Source of the DNA: Helicovermis profundi
GTDB lineage: Bacteria > Bacillota > Clostridia > Peptostreptococcales > Acidaminobacteraceae
Direction of reading: 5' to 3'
Assembly: GCF_033097505.1 (NCBI RefSeq)
Contig: NZ_AP028654.1
Span: 884,001 to 948,000 of the forward strand
Length of the DNA stretch: 64,000 bases
Every line of letters begins with the position of its first letter. Position 1 is the first letter of the stretch. The notes under the pieces are model-generated. The model had not been told where the DNA came from and did not search any database. It saw nothing but the letters and a program-made list of their open reading frames with translations. The position numbers and the translations under genes are program-made. Positions 54,895 through 63,251 of the stretch are shown piece by piece.

Positions 54895-55440
54895 ATGAGA
54901 GAATTATCTTTACATATATTAGATATAGCACAGAATTCAATTTCAGCGCACGCAGAAAGTTTAAGAATTGCAATTATTGAAGATCTTAAATGTGATAAGT
55001 TATTAATTAAAATAAAAGATGATGGAGATGGAATGGATAGTGAAATTCTTAAAAAAGTTGTCGATCCATTTTACACTACTCGAACAACAAGAAAAGTAGG
55101 TCTTGGTATTCCTATGTACAAAGCTAAAGCTGAAAATTGTAATGGAAGTTTTAGTATAAAATCTGAAGTTGGCATTGGAACAGAAGTAGATGCTGAATTT
55201 GAACATTCGCATATTGATAGAGTTCCTCTTGGTAATATGGCAGATACAATTATTACTATTATTTTATCCAATCCTAATATGGAACTTATTTATACACATA
55301 TGGTAAATGAAAAAAAATTCACTTTAAATACAAAAGAAATCAAAAAAATTCTTGGTGATGTTCCCATTTCAAATCTTGAAGTTATTTCGTGGTTAAAAGA
55401 ATATTTGAAAGAGGGGTTACAAGAATTATTAATTAATTGA
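54895..55440 (+). CDS. Histidine-kinase-type ATP-binding protein
   Basis: A 181-residue HATPase protein. The N box is HILDIAQNSISAHAE, the G1 box DDGDGMD, the F box DPFYTTRTTRKVGLGIPM and the G2 region GIGTEVDAEF. It lacks a sensor and a phospho-accepting histidine domain. Proteins of this type are regularly found beside clostridial hydrogenase genes. It follows the cluster under its own promoter. Confidence 0.85.
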   Translation: MRELSLHILDIAQNSISAHAESLRIAIIEDLKCDKLLIKIKDDGDGMDSEILKKVVDPFYTTRTTRKVGLGIPMYKAKAENCNGSFSIKSEVGIGTEVDAEFEHSHIDRVPLGNMADTIITIILSNPNMELIYTHMVNEKKFTLNTKEIKKILGDVPISNLEVISWLKEYLKEGLQELLIN

Positions 55441-55459
55441 TGATTGTATATTATGTTTG

Positions 55460-55488
55460 TTGTTATATTTTTTTTGATAGTATATAAT
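55460..55488 (+). promoter_or_regulatory. Promoter of a small membrane protein
   Basis: TTGTTA (55460-55465) and TATAAT (55483-55488), 17 bases apart, 16 bases before the predicted start codon. Confidence 0.7.
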
Positions 55489-55504
55489 ATTTGTGGGTGA
55501 TAAA

Positions 55505-55678
55505 ATGTTTGGTAGTTTAAGAAAAATAGGCGTATATATTTTTATATTTAGTGTATTGCTTTCGATTGGTCTTAAGTACATAAATATGGATCAATACATT
55601 AGAATTGCACTAAGTACTTTTGGAATTGGAACTGGCGTTGTTTTTATGATGTTTGGTAGTAATTTAATTCCGAAGTAA
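55505..55678 (+). CDS. Small two-helix membrane protein
   Basis: A 57-residue protein: MFGSLRKIGVYIFIFSVLLSI is the first helix, a short acidic loop (KYINMDQY) follows, and IRIALSTFGIGTGVVFMMFG is the second. GTGGGTGAT precedes ATG 55505. It has a good promoter and a terminator just after, so it is likely a real gene. No family is recognised. Confidence 0.6.
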   Translation: MFGSLRKIGVYIFIFSVLLSIGLKYINMDQYIRIALSTFGIGTGVVFMMFGSNLIPK

Positions 55679-55717
55679 TTTTTTTAAAAATATAAAAAAA
55701 GTCAATATAGTAAATAC

Positions 55718-55752
55718 AAGAAATTTCTAGGATGCTTATTCTAGAATTTTTT
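55718..55752 (+). terminator. Terminator of the small membrane protein gene
   Basis: TTCTAG and CTAGAA form a 6-bp stem with AT-rich extension, followed by a T-run. Confidence 0.65.
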
Positions 55753-55828
55753 TTTGCAAAAAAAGAACAAAATTAAATACAAAATATGGTATAATATAAT
55801 TAAAATTCCAATTATTAGGAGTGTGTAT

Positions 55829-56206
55829 ATGAATAACAAAGGTATGATTACAATTGAATCAGTTTTGGTTTTTCCGATTATATTACTAATAGTAGTTACA
55901 TTTATTCTTCTAATAAATAGTGAATTTATTTTTTCAACCAAGGTAATGGATATTAATTACAATTTACTAAAATCTGCATTTGAAGATAGCAATAGAGTAA
56001 AATATGTAAAAGTTAAAGAAACTAAGTTAAAGAGAACAGCTTATTTAGAAAAAGATGTAAATGCATTTAATGTAAATTCCAATAAATTACTAATAGACTT
56101 TATTGGAAGAAAAAAAGTAATAAAGAATACCATAGAATCAAGGAAAATTAGAAAAAATATTATTTTAAATCGTTCTTTATTAGACTTAATTCAAATTAAC
56201 GAATAA
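55829..56206 (+). CDS. TadE-like pseudopilin, first
   Basis: A 125-residue protein. The N-terminus MNNKGMITIESVLVFPIILLIVVTFILLINSEF is the TadE-type cleavable helix: a small polar leader, E at position +5-like, and a long hydrophobic stretch. The rest is basic and would lie outside. ATG 55829 follows AGGAG. It starts a TadE, TadG-like, TadE, kinase run; the assembly ATPase and platform are not in the window. Confidence 0.82.
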   Translation: MNNKGMITIESVLVFPIILLIVVTFILLINSEFIFSTKVMDINYNLLKSAFEDSNRVKYVKVKETKLKRTAYLEKDVNAFNVNSNKLLIDFIGRKKVIKNTIESRKIRKNIILNRSLLDLIQINE

Positions 56207-56245
56207 AGAAATTAATTAGTAGATAAATATTAAAAGGTGGAAAAT

Positions 56246-58009
56246 TTGAATAAAATAAAAATAGTAAATAAATTTAAAAATTTTAGAAAACTAAATAGTA
56301 TAGGAAATAAAGGCGCAATTAGTATATTTTTGTTAGTAGTTTTTATTTCAATAATTTTTATGTTTTCAGCCTATTCTATTGTACTTAATTTGAGGAAAAT
56401 GCGAAATTCAGTATATAGAAATGAAATTATTATAAGTAATTCGTTATTTGCAGATTATGATGAAACTCTTTTTAACGATTATGGTTTAACTGCTTATAGA
56501 AGAGATAATTTAGAAAAAAATCTTAGCTTTGGAATGACTTATTTAAATAAGCGTTTTAAATTTTATGTTACTCCATTGGAAGATTTAGCAAATAGCAGAA
56601 AGTTTTTAGAACAAGCAAATGAGTTTACTCTGTCGTCAATAGGTTTAGAAGCAATTAAAAAAATAGATAGCAAGATAAATGTTTTAGCAAATTTAAAAAA
56701 ATTAAATTCGTATATTAGTAGAAAAACTAAAATAGATAAGAGTATTTTAAAATACTATAATAAAATTTATGATCTTAACAATGAGTATAAAGACCTATTT
56801 TTATATTTTAATGATTCAAGAAATGATGGTAAAATTGTTCCAATTGACATTAGAAAATCTCTTAATAAATATAGGAATGAGCTATTTAGACAAAAGAAAG
56901 TTAAATATGATATATACAAAAATCTTGATTACCTAAAAAAAGAAGTAAATAATAAAAATTTGTCTAAAGAATTCACTATTCCTTTTATAAAAACGATTAT
57001 TAATGAAAAAAACAAACTAAATCCAAATTTAATAATTAAAAGTATTAATAAAAGTAATAATAATGTAGATGTTTTTAACTATGTAGATAATCTTAATAAA
57101 AATATTGATGAGAATGGATATTTTACTTATGATAGTAACTATTTTGCCCTTAGTGTTATTGAAAAAAAATCTGTAATAAGCAAATCTTTATGGAAAACTA
57201 TTTTAGATGGTTTAATAAAAAAAGAATCATTTGATATTAATGAAAATAATTTAGAAGAAGCAAATAATTATATTCAATATGAGTCAGTTTTAAGTAAAGA
57301 GATATCGACTAAGTTATTAGAAAGTTTTATTTTTGATGAATATATTATGGGAGTTTTTTTTGATAATGTTAACTCTAAAAAAAGAGAGTATTCATTTACT
57401 AGAAGAGAAAATGAAAAACTTTATTCTAAAGGAGAAATCGAATTTATTATATATGGGAAAAGTTTTGAAATTAATCGTATTTCTTGTAATACGGAAATTT
57501 ATTTATTAAGAATTATTTCCAATACAATATTTCTAATTACGAATCCAAAAATGAAAGAAAATGTTGATATGATTTCTCTTGGAATTGCAGGATTAACTGA
57601 CTTGCCATATCAAATTACTAAGCCTATTGTAATCGCCTCGTGGTCGGCTATTGAAAGCAAAATTGATTTAAATAGTATTTTAAAAGGTGATGGTATTGCA
57701 GTTTATAAAACTCAAATAGGGCAGTGGAAATCTGTGCTTATAAATGATAATAATATTAATAAAGTAGTTCTAACAAAAAACGAACAAAATGAAAAAAAAT
57801 CATATAGTATTAATTTTTACTATGATGATTATTTGAGATTTTTTTTAAAGCAATTAGATGTTAATAAAAAAATAGAAAGATCTAAAATGATAATAATAAC
57901 AAATTACAATATTAAGAATCATCATAATAGTACTTTTAGTGATTTTATTATTAAACATAGAATAAGTTCGAATATAAAAAATATTGATTCTTTTGAAGGT
58001 GAATATTAG
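56246..58009 (+). CDS. TadG-like surface protein (DUF5702-type)
   Basis: A 587-residue protein. A TadE/TadG-type helix lies at about residues 20-50 (GNKGAISIFLLVVFISIIFMFSAYSIVLN), followed by a large lysine- and asparagine-rich outside part of about 530 residues without recognisable enzyme motifs. It resembles the DUF5702 proteins beside clostridial tad-like genes. AGGTGG precedes TTG 56246 (a GTG at 56237 is inside the ribosome site). The next gene starts with GTG on the stop base. Confidence 0.75.
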   Translation: MNKIKIVNKFKNFRKLNSIGNKGAISIFLLVVFISIIFMFSAYSIVLNLRKMRNSVYRNEIIISNSLFADYDETLFNDYGLTAYRRDNLEKNLSFGMTYLNKRFKFYVTPLEDLANSRKFLEQANEFTLSSIGLEAIKKIDSKINVLANLKKLNSYISRKTKIDKSILKYYNKIYDLNNEYKDLFLYFNDSRNDGKIVPIDIRKSLNKYRNELFRQKKVKYDIYKNLDYLKKEVNNKNLSKEFTIPFIKTIINEKNKLNPNLIIKSINKSNNNVDVFNYVDNLNKNIDENGYFTYDSNYFALSVIEKKSVISKSLWKTILDGLIKKESFDINENNLEEANNYIQYESVLSKEISTKLLESFIFDEYIMGVFFDNVNSKKREYSFTRRENEKLYSKGEIEFIIYGKSFEINRISCNTEIYLLRIISNTIFLITNPKMKENVDMISLGIAGLTDLPYQITKPIVIASWSAIESKIDLNSILKGDGIAVYKTQIGQWKSVLINDNNINKVVLTKNEQNEKKSYSINFYYDDYLRFFLKQLDVNKKIERSKMIIITNYNIKNHHNSTFSDFIIKHRISSNIKNIDSFEGEY

Positions 58010-58602
58010 TGGTAGGAGATAAAAATAATTTTTTGAAAAACAAAGTTTTATTTTCACAAGGAAGTATATCTGTAGAAGCAACAATTATTGTGCCAATTTT
58101 TATTGCTGTATTAGTTGTTTTAGTTTTGTTAATGAAGTTTTTTTTTGTGAATGAAGTAATAGAAGAAATTCTTTTCGAATCGACAAATGATATAATGTAT
58201 TCTTATAATTTAGATAGTAATATTAGTAATTCTATAGAAAAAAATATTTTATTTAATGTATATATAAAAAAACATAGTAAAGAAATGAATTTTGATGCAA
58301 AAATAATGGCGAATATTGAAGTATTAAAAAATAATTCGCTTAAAACAAAGGTTATGTGTAGTTACAAAATTCCATTTGTAAAAAATATAATTATAAGTAA
58401 AAGTTACATAGTGAAAACATATAGGTTCAATTTTAATACTGAAAATAAAATAGTCTATATAACCAATACAGGAAGTAAATATCACTACAAAAACTGTATT
58501 CATTTAAGGCAAAGTTCTATACCAATTAATATTAATGAAGCGATTAAAAAAGGGTATACTCCTTGTGAAAATTGTGTAGGGGGGATGAATTATTTTAAGT
58601 AA
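58009..58602 (+). CDS. TadE-like protein with C-terminal zinc-binding motif
   Basis: A 197-residue protein. A TadE-type helix is at residues 17-45 (SQGSISVEATIIVPIFIAVLVVLVLLMKFFF). The last 50 residues contain the pattern TGSKYHYKNCIHL then GYTPCENC: this is the histidine-cysteine site of the Ada-like metal-binding motif. It is unusual in a pilin-like protein. GTG 58009 shares a base with the preceding TAG. The outside tail may be structural or sense metal or redox. Confidence 0.82.
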   Translation: MVGDKNNFLKNKVLFSQGSISVEATIIVPIFIAVLVVLVLLMKFFFVNEVIEEILFESTNDIMYSYNLDSNISNSIEKNILFNVYIKKHSKEMNFDAKIMANIEVLKNNSLKTKVMCSYKIPFVKNIIISKSYIVKTYRFNFNTENKIVYITNTGSKYHYKNCIHLRQSSIPININEAIKKGYTPCENCVGGMNYFK

Positions 58603-59284
58603 ATATAAAATAATTAAAAAATTGAGTTCTTCAAATAGGAAGGAAGTTTTTTTAGTTGATAATTCAAATATCAACAAACAATATATTTTAATCAAAATGA
58701 AGAATAATATACTATACTCGATTGAACTAGATATTTTAATTAATCTTAATTGTCATGGAATTGCGAGTGTTATAGATGCTTTTGTTAGTAAGAATAGTTT
58801 ATATTACGTATTAGAATATATTGAAGGAAATCAATTAGATAGTATAGAATTTAAAATAGATATGTTTAATAAATCAGATATTATTGGTTTAGTATATAAA
58901 TTATCAATAATTATAGATTATCTTCATTCCATAAAACCATATTCAGTAATTCATTGTGATATTAAACCTGATAATATAATTGTTGATAATTTTTTGAATA
59001 TTTTTTTAATTGATTTTGACTCAGCTTTCTATTATAATGAATTTCTTGGGCAAAATATATCATTTGGAACAAAAGAGTATTCTTCACCAGAGCAAATATT
59101 ATTTCCAAATCAAATAAATACGAGTTCTGATATATATAGCTTCGGAAAAGTGGTATTATATATTATGAGTGGCTATTTTATTAAGGAATTATTTCAAATT
59201 GCTATGGAGTGCACTGAACTAATTCCTTGTAATAGACCTTCATCAATGAAATATATTATAAATAAAATAAAATTACTATTGTAG
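58589..59284 (+). CDS. Serine/threonine protein kinase, probably with an ATT start
   Basis: About 231 residues with the Hanks-type kinase motifs: the start of beta-1 YKIIKKLSSSNRKEVFLV, the lysine in YILIKM, glutamate in SIELDIL, catalytic loop VIHCDIKPDNIIV, DFD in LIDFDSAF (for DFG) and SPEQ (for APE). The N-terminal lobe needs codons upstream of the first TTG at 58622, and no ATG, GTG or TTG is available there; ATT at 58589 or 58592 follows AGGGGGG at normal spacing. It probably modifies TadE/TadG components. Confidence 0.78.
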   Translation: MILSKYKIIKKLSSSNRKEVFLVDNSNINKQYILIKMKNNILYSIELDILINLNCHGIASVIDAFVSKNSLYYVLEYIEGNQLDSIEFKIDMFNKSDIIGLVYKLSIIIDYLHSIKPYSVIHCDIKPDNIIVDNFLNIFLIDFDSAFYYNEFLGQNISFGTKEYSSPEQILFPNQINTSSDIYSFGKVVLYIMSGYFIKELFQIAMECTELIPCNRPSSMKYIINKIKLLL

Positions 59285-59292
59285 GTGATTAA

Positions 59293-59829
59293 TTGAAGGA
59301 ATTATTTAGTATTTTTAAAGTGTTTTTTAGAATCGGAGCATTTACTTTTGGTGGTGGATATGCAATGATTCCCTTAATCCATGAGGAAATTGTAGACAAT
59401 AATGGATGGATGAATGAATCAGATTTTTTGGATGCAATTGCTATTTCACAATCTCTTCCAGGAGCGATTGCTATTAATATAGCAACATTTGTAGGATATA
59501 AAATTAAAGGAATAAAAGGGGCTCTAGTTTCTGCTTTAGGTGTAATTTTACCATCATTTTTAATTATTTTATTTTTATCTGGAATATTAATTAAAAATAA
59601 AGATAACATTTATTTAAAGAAGGCTTTTTTAGGAGTTAGACCTGCAATTGTTGGATTAATAATTTTTTCCATATACAAACTACAAAGATCTGTTGAAAAA
59701 AATATTTTTTCTATAAGTTTATATATTGTTTCAGTGATTCTACTAATAGTTCTTGGAATAAACCCTATTTTTGTAATAATTGCATCTGGTATATTAGGTT
59801 ATTTATACTATGGAGGAAAGAAAAAATGA
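59293..59829 (+). CDS. Chromate transporter, N-terminal half-type protein
   Basis: A 178-residue CHR-family protein with five or six helices, with the signature FFRIGAFTFGGGYAMIPLIHEEIV and SQSLPGAIAINIATFVG. Short CHR proteins occur as pairs that together replace a full-length ChrA. The substrate may be chromate or sulfate-like anions. TTG 59293 follows AGGTGAT. It overlaps the second half by four bases. Confidence 0.9.
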   Translation: MKELFSIFKVFFRIGAFTFGGGYAMIPLIHEEIVDNNGWMNESDFLDAIAISQSLPGAIAINIATFVGYKIKGIKGALVSALGVILPSFLIILFLSGILIKNKDNIYLKKAFLGVRPAIVGLIIFSIYKLQRSVEKNIFSISLYIVSVILLIVLGINPIFVIIASGILGYLYYGGKKK

Positions 59830-60341
59830 TAATAAGGTTATTTTTGATTTTCTTAAAAATTGGGCTATTTAGTTTTGGCGGGGGCTATGCAATGCTTCCA
59901 TTTATACAAAATGAGATAGTTAATACATGGAAATGGATAGATATTGATGAATTTGTAAATATAATTGCAGTTTCGCAAATGACACCAGGACCTATTGCAG
60001 TTAATTCTGCAACGTATGTTGGAGTTAAAACAGCTGGTTTTTTTGGTGCTGTATTTTCAACCCTTGGAGTTGTTATAGGTTCATTTGTACTTGTTATATT
60101 AATTTCTAAAAAATTAGAAACTATTAAAAAAACTCATATATTGAATAATGTTTTTAGAGGGCTTAGGCCTACAGTGATAGCACTTATAACAACTGCGGCT
60201 TATAGTGTTGCAAAACTATCTGTTAAAGGAATTAAAGATATTATTATAATTATCCTTGTTTTTATTTTAAGTTATAAATATAAATTACATCCAATTATTT
60301 TAATTATAATATCTGCCTTTATAGGAGTTGTATTGTATTAA
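59826..60341 (+). CDS. Chromate transporter, C-terminal half-type protein
   Basis: A 171-residue CHR protein homologous to its neighbour, with FLKIGLFSFGGGYAMLPFIQNEIV and SQMTPGPIAVNSATYVG. The pair are translationally coupled (ATGA), fitting a two-gene bidomain transporter. Confidence 0.9.
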   Translation: MIIRLFLIFLKIGLFSFGGGYAMLPFIQNEIVNTWKWIDIDEFVNIIAVSQMTPGPIAVNSATYVGVKTAGFFGAVFSTLGVVIGSFVLVILISKKLETIKKTHILNNVFRGLRPTVIALITTAAYSVAKLSVKGIKDIIIIILVFILSYKYKLHPIILIIISAFIGVVLY

Positions 60342-60372
60342 ATATTTAGTGAAAGTGCATGAGGTGATAAGA

Positions 60373-61446
60373 ATTAAAGCATTTGTAAGCAAACTTAAAT
60401 TGGTTAAAGAAGCAAATCTATTAGATTCGAAATTTTTTGTTTTAAAAACGTTTTTTGCAATTACAGTAGCCTTCGTGATTGGAAATAATATACCGCTAGT
60501 AAGAAGGGATATGATTTCTGTACTATTTGGACTTATTCTTACTTTAGAAGCTATTAATGTAACTGGAGTGAAAAGTGGTTGGGATCAGATTGTCGCTTCA
60601 TTCATAGGTGCAACAGTAACTGGCATAATAATTTTAATATTTGGTGTTAATGCTATTACAGTGGGACTATCTGTTGCATTTACATTATATATCTGTTTGA
60701 TAATTGATTGGAAATCAATTTCACCAGTTGCTTTGTTTACTGCAATTTATATGACTCAAAATTTACAAATAGGTATTTCAGGCCAACCAAGTATCTTATT
60801 AACAGTAGCGTTAAGATTTGCAGCTTTAGTATTTGGCGTTGTTGTAGCAATATTATTTAATTTTATTTTTTCGCTGCTTCAATATAAATTTTTAACTAAT
60901 AAAAGAACTGCATATTTATTAAAGTTACTATTATTTGATTTATCTTCTACTAATGAATATATAATTAAGAAAGATAAAAAATTATGTGACAATACAAGAG
61001 CTAAATTGGTGGAAACATCAAATAGTATTGAGTGGGTATATAGTTTATTTAGTGATATGAATAAAGAATTTAATCATAATATCAAAATATTTGGTTTTTC
61101 TAATAATCCTGTAAAAGATAAACTTAGACTTGTTAGGCATATTAGAATTATTAGTCATTTGTTATTTGATATTAATTATATACTTGGAGATAGAATAAGT
61201 GATATTGATGAATTAAATGAAATTTATAGTTATATATCAGATGTTATTAATAAAGTTATGGACAACCTAGGTGGATTAAAAAGAGTTTACGATGGAGTGG
61301 AAAAAAGTGCAATATTAGAACATAATTGGTTAGTTCTTCCAAAAAGGAAATTCGGAAATGGGTACGCTTTTAGAATAAATCAAAATTTAATAGATATAAA
61401 CAAAAATATTAGAATAATGGCAGAAATAATAAACGACAACAAATAG
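60373..61446 (+). CDS. FUSC/aromatic-acid exporter-like membrane protein, possible ATT start
   Basis: About 357 residues. Four to six helices lie at about 25-165 (TFFAITVAFVIGNNIPLVRRDMISVLFGLILT; ITVGLSVAFTLYICLIIDW), then a soluble helical C-terminal half. It resembles ArAE_1/FUSC proteins. The open frame begins at a TTG at 60328, but GAGGTGAT at 60361-60368 places ATT 60373 at the natural start position; GTG 60355 and GTG 60364 are alternatives. Follows the chromate genes in the same direction, probably in the same operon. Confidence 0.75.
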   Translation: MKAFVSKLKLVKEANLLDSKFFVLKTFFAITVAFVIGNNIPLVRRDMISVLFGLILTLEAINVTGVKSGWDQIVASFIGATVTGIIILIFGVNAITVGLSVAFTLYICLIIDWKSISPVALFTAIYMTQNLQIGISGQPSILLTVALRFAALVFGVVVAILFNFIFSLLQYKFLTNKRTAYLLKLLLFDLSSTNEYIIKKDKKLCDNTRAKLVETSNSIEWVYSLFSDMNKEFNHNIKIFGFSNNPVKDKLRLVRHIRIISHLLFDINYILGDRISDIDELNEIYSYISDVINKVMDNLGGLKRVYDGVEKSAILEHNWLVLPKRKFGNGYAFRINQNLIDINKNIRIMAEIINDNK

Positions 61447-61447
61447 A

Positions 61448-61501
61448 AGAACTTTAATAATATAGTGTTTAACATTTATATTATTAAAGTTCTTTTTTTT
61501 T
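61448..61501 (+). terminator. Terminator after the FUSC-like gene
   Basis: AGAACTTTAATAATA pairs with TATTATTAAAGTTCT, with a T-run. Confidence 0.88.
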
Positions 61502-61568
61502 ATAATATAGTTATATGATATAATTAGTTCCTACACATATTAATAATACATTAAGGACGTGAAATTTT

Positions 61569-63239
61569 ATGAAAAAAATTGCAATTATATTTTTAAGTTT
61601 TGCATTAATATTATCGATATTTTTTATTTTTACAATTAACAGTAAATATCAAGAATTAAAAAATAATATTATCAGTAGTTATTTTGAAAATCATTATTAT
61701 ATAAATAATGAAGAGATACTAGATAATTCAATTATAGAAAAAAATGGTAAAATTCTTATTTCTTATAATACAATTAAAAAATATATTGACGATGAAGTTA
61801 CGCTTTCAAATAGCTCAACTAGAGTATATTTTACTTTGAGAAATGTTGAGTTTAATGCAGGAAATACTTTAGTTGATAGATATATTTATGATTACTTAAA
61901 GTCATTTAATTTACCAGTTATAAAAGCAAATAATAATAATTATATTTCCTATGATATGTTATCGAAATTTTATAAATTAAGACTTCTAAAATACGAAAAG
62001 AGTAGTAACGTTTACGTTTTTACAGATGGACTCAAAGTTGCTATAATTGATAAAAAAACGAAAATTACGGGTAGACTTGATAAATCTTCTATAACTTTGG
62101 ATAAGTTGAATACAGGAGAAAAAGTATATTTATTTAATTCGAAAATAAATGAAAATAACGAATATAATATAATTGATAAAAATGGATATTTAGGTTATAT
62201 TAAGAGCGAAAATATAAATAGCATTAATTCAGTAGATATGAGTATAGTGAAAAAATCAGATAGAATAAAAAAACAATCAAACCTAGAAACAGTAAATGTT
62301 ATGTGGGATCAAGTGGGTAGCTATTCTAAAAACAAAAATTTAACCGATACTAATTATTTAAAAGGAATAAATATTATTTCTCCAACTTGGTTTAAAATTA
62401 ACGTCGATGGAATTGTATTAAATGAGGCATCACTTGACTATGTTAATAGAGTTCATAGTGATAAAAAAATGGTTTGGGCATTATTTAGTAATAGTTTCAA
62501 TAAAGATTGGACAAGTAAAATGTTTACAAATGAGGAATTCAAAAAAAATACTATAGCACAAATTTTATTTTATTCATCTGTATATAATTTAGATGGAATC
62601 AATATTGATTTTGAAAATATGAATTTAAGTGACAAAGCAAATTTTGTAGAATTTACTAAAGAACTTGGTGCCTTATTAGATGAATATAAAGTATATTCTA
62701 GTTTGGATGTAACAGTTCCAGGGGGAAGTGATGCCTATTCAAAAGTATTGGATAGAAAAAAACTTTCTGAAAACGTAGATTATATAATGCTTATGGCTTA
62801 TGACGAGTTTTGGGCTAGTAGTAAAGTGGCAGGATCAGTTGCTTCTGCTAACTGGACAGAAAAAGGTATTGTTGGAACTCTAGAGGAAGTTGATACAAGT
62901 AAATTGGTACTTGGAATCCCATTATATACAAGAATATGGGAAGAAACTAAATTGAAAAGTGGGAAAAAAGTAGCTAAATCTTCAACACTAAGCGTTAAAA
63001 ATAGTTCGAAATATATTACTGATAATAATATTGATATTAAATATGATAAGGTTTCACAGCAAAATTATGGTGAGTATTACAAAAATGATAAACTGAATCG
63101 AATTTGGTTTGAAGATAGTAAGTCATTTGATATGAGAAAAAATTTAAAAAGCAAATATAACTTAAAAGGGTATGGATTTTGGTCAATTGAATTTATTGAT
63201 GAAAATACATGGAATGAAATTTACAAAATTATAGAATAG
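61569..63239 (+). CDS. Secreted or anchored GH18-family glycosidase
   Basis: A 556-residue protein. An N-terminal membrane helix (5-24) is followed by a low-similarity domain, an SH3-like part near 190-230 (GEKVYLFNSKINENNEYNII..GYLGYIKS) and a GH18 barrel from about 245. The catalytic motif is LDGINIDFENMN (about 341-352), in the DGxxxDxE form of spore and cell-wall GH18 proteins such as YaaH. It may cut peptidoglycan or chitin-like sugars. GGACGTG precedes the ATG. Confidence 0.9.
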   Translation: MKKIAIIFLSFALILSIFFIFTINSKYQELKNNIISSYFENHYYINNEEILDNSIIEKNGKILISYNTIKKYIDDEVTLSNSSTRVYFTLRNVEFNAGNTLVDRYIYDYLKSFNLPVIKANNNNYISYDMLSKFYKLRLLKYEKSSNVYVFTDGLKVAIIDKKTKITGRLDKSSITLDKLNTGEKVYLFNSKINENNEYNIIDKNGYLGYIKSENINSINSVDMSIVKKSDRIKKQSNLETVNVMWDQVGSYSKNKNLTDTNYLKGINIISPTWFKINVDGIVLNEASLDYVNRVHSDKKMVWALFSNSFNKDWTSKMFTNEEFKKNTIAQILFYSSVYNLDGINIDFENMNLSDKANFVEFTKELGALLDEYKVYSSLDVTVPGGSDAYSKVLDRKKLSENVDYIMLMAYDEFWASSKVAGSVASANWTEKGIVGTLEEVDTSKLVLGIPLYTRIWEETKLKSGKKVAKSSTLSVKNSSKYITDNNIDIKYDKVSQQNYGEYYKNDKLNRIWFEDSKSFDMRKNLKSKYNLKGYGFWSIEFIDENTWNEIYKIIE

Positions 63240-63251
63240 TGGAGACAATAA

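Noticed and set aside
55754-55828. N-terminal extension of the first TadE-like gene
   Set aside because: AGGAG and the TadE leader start at ATG 55829; the upstream part has terminator-like sequence.
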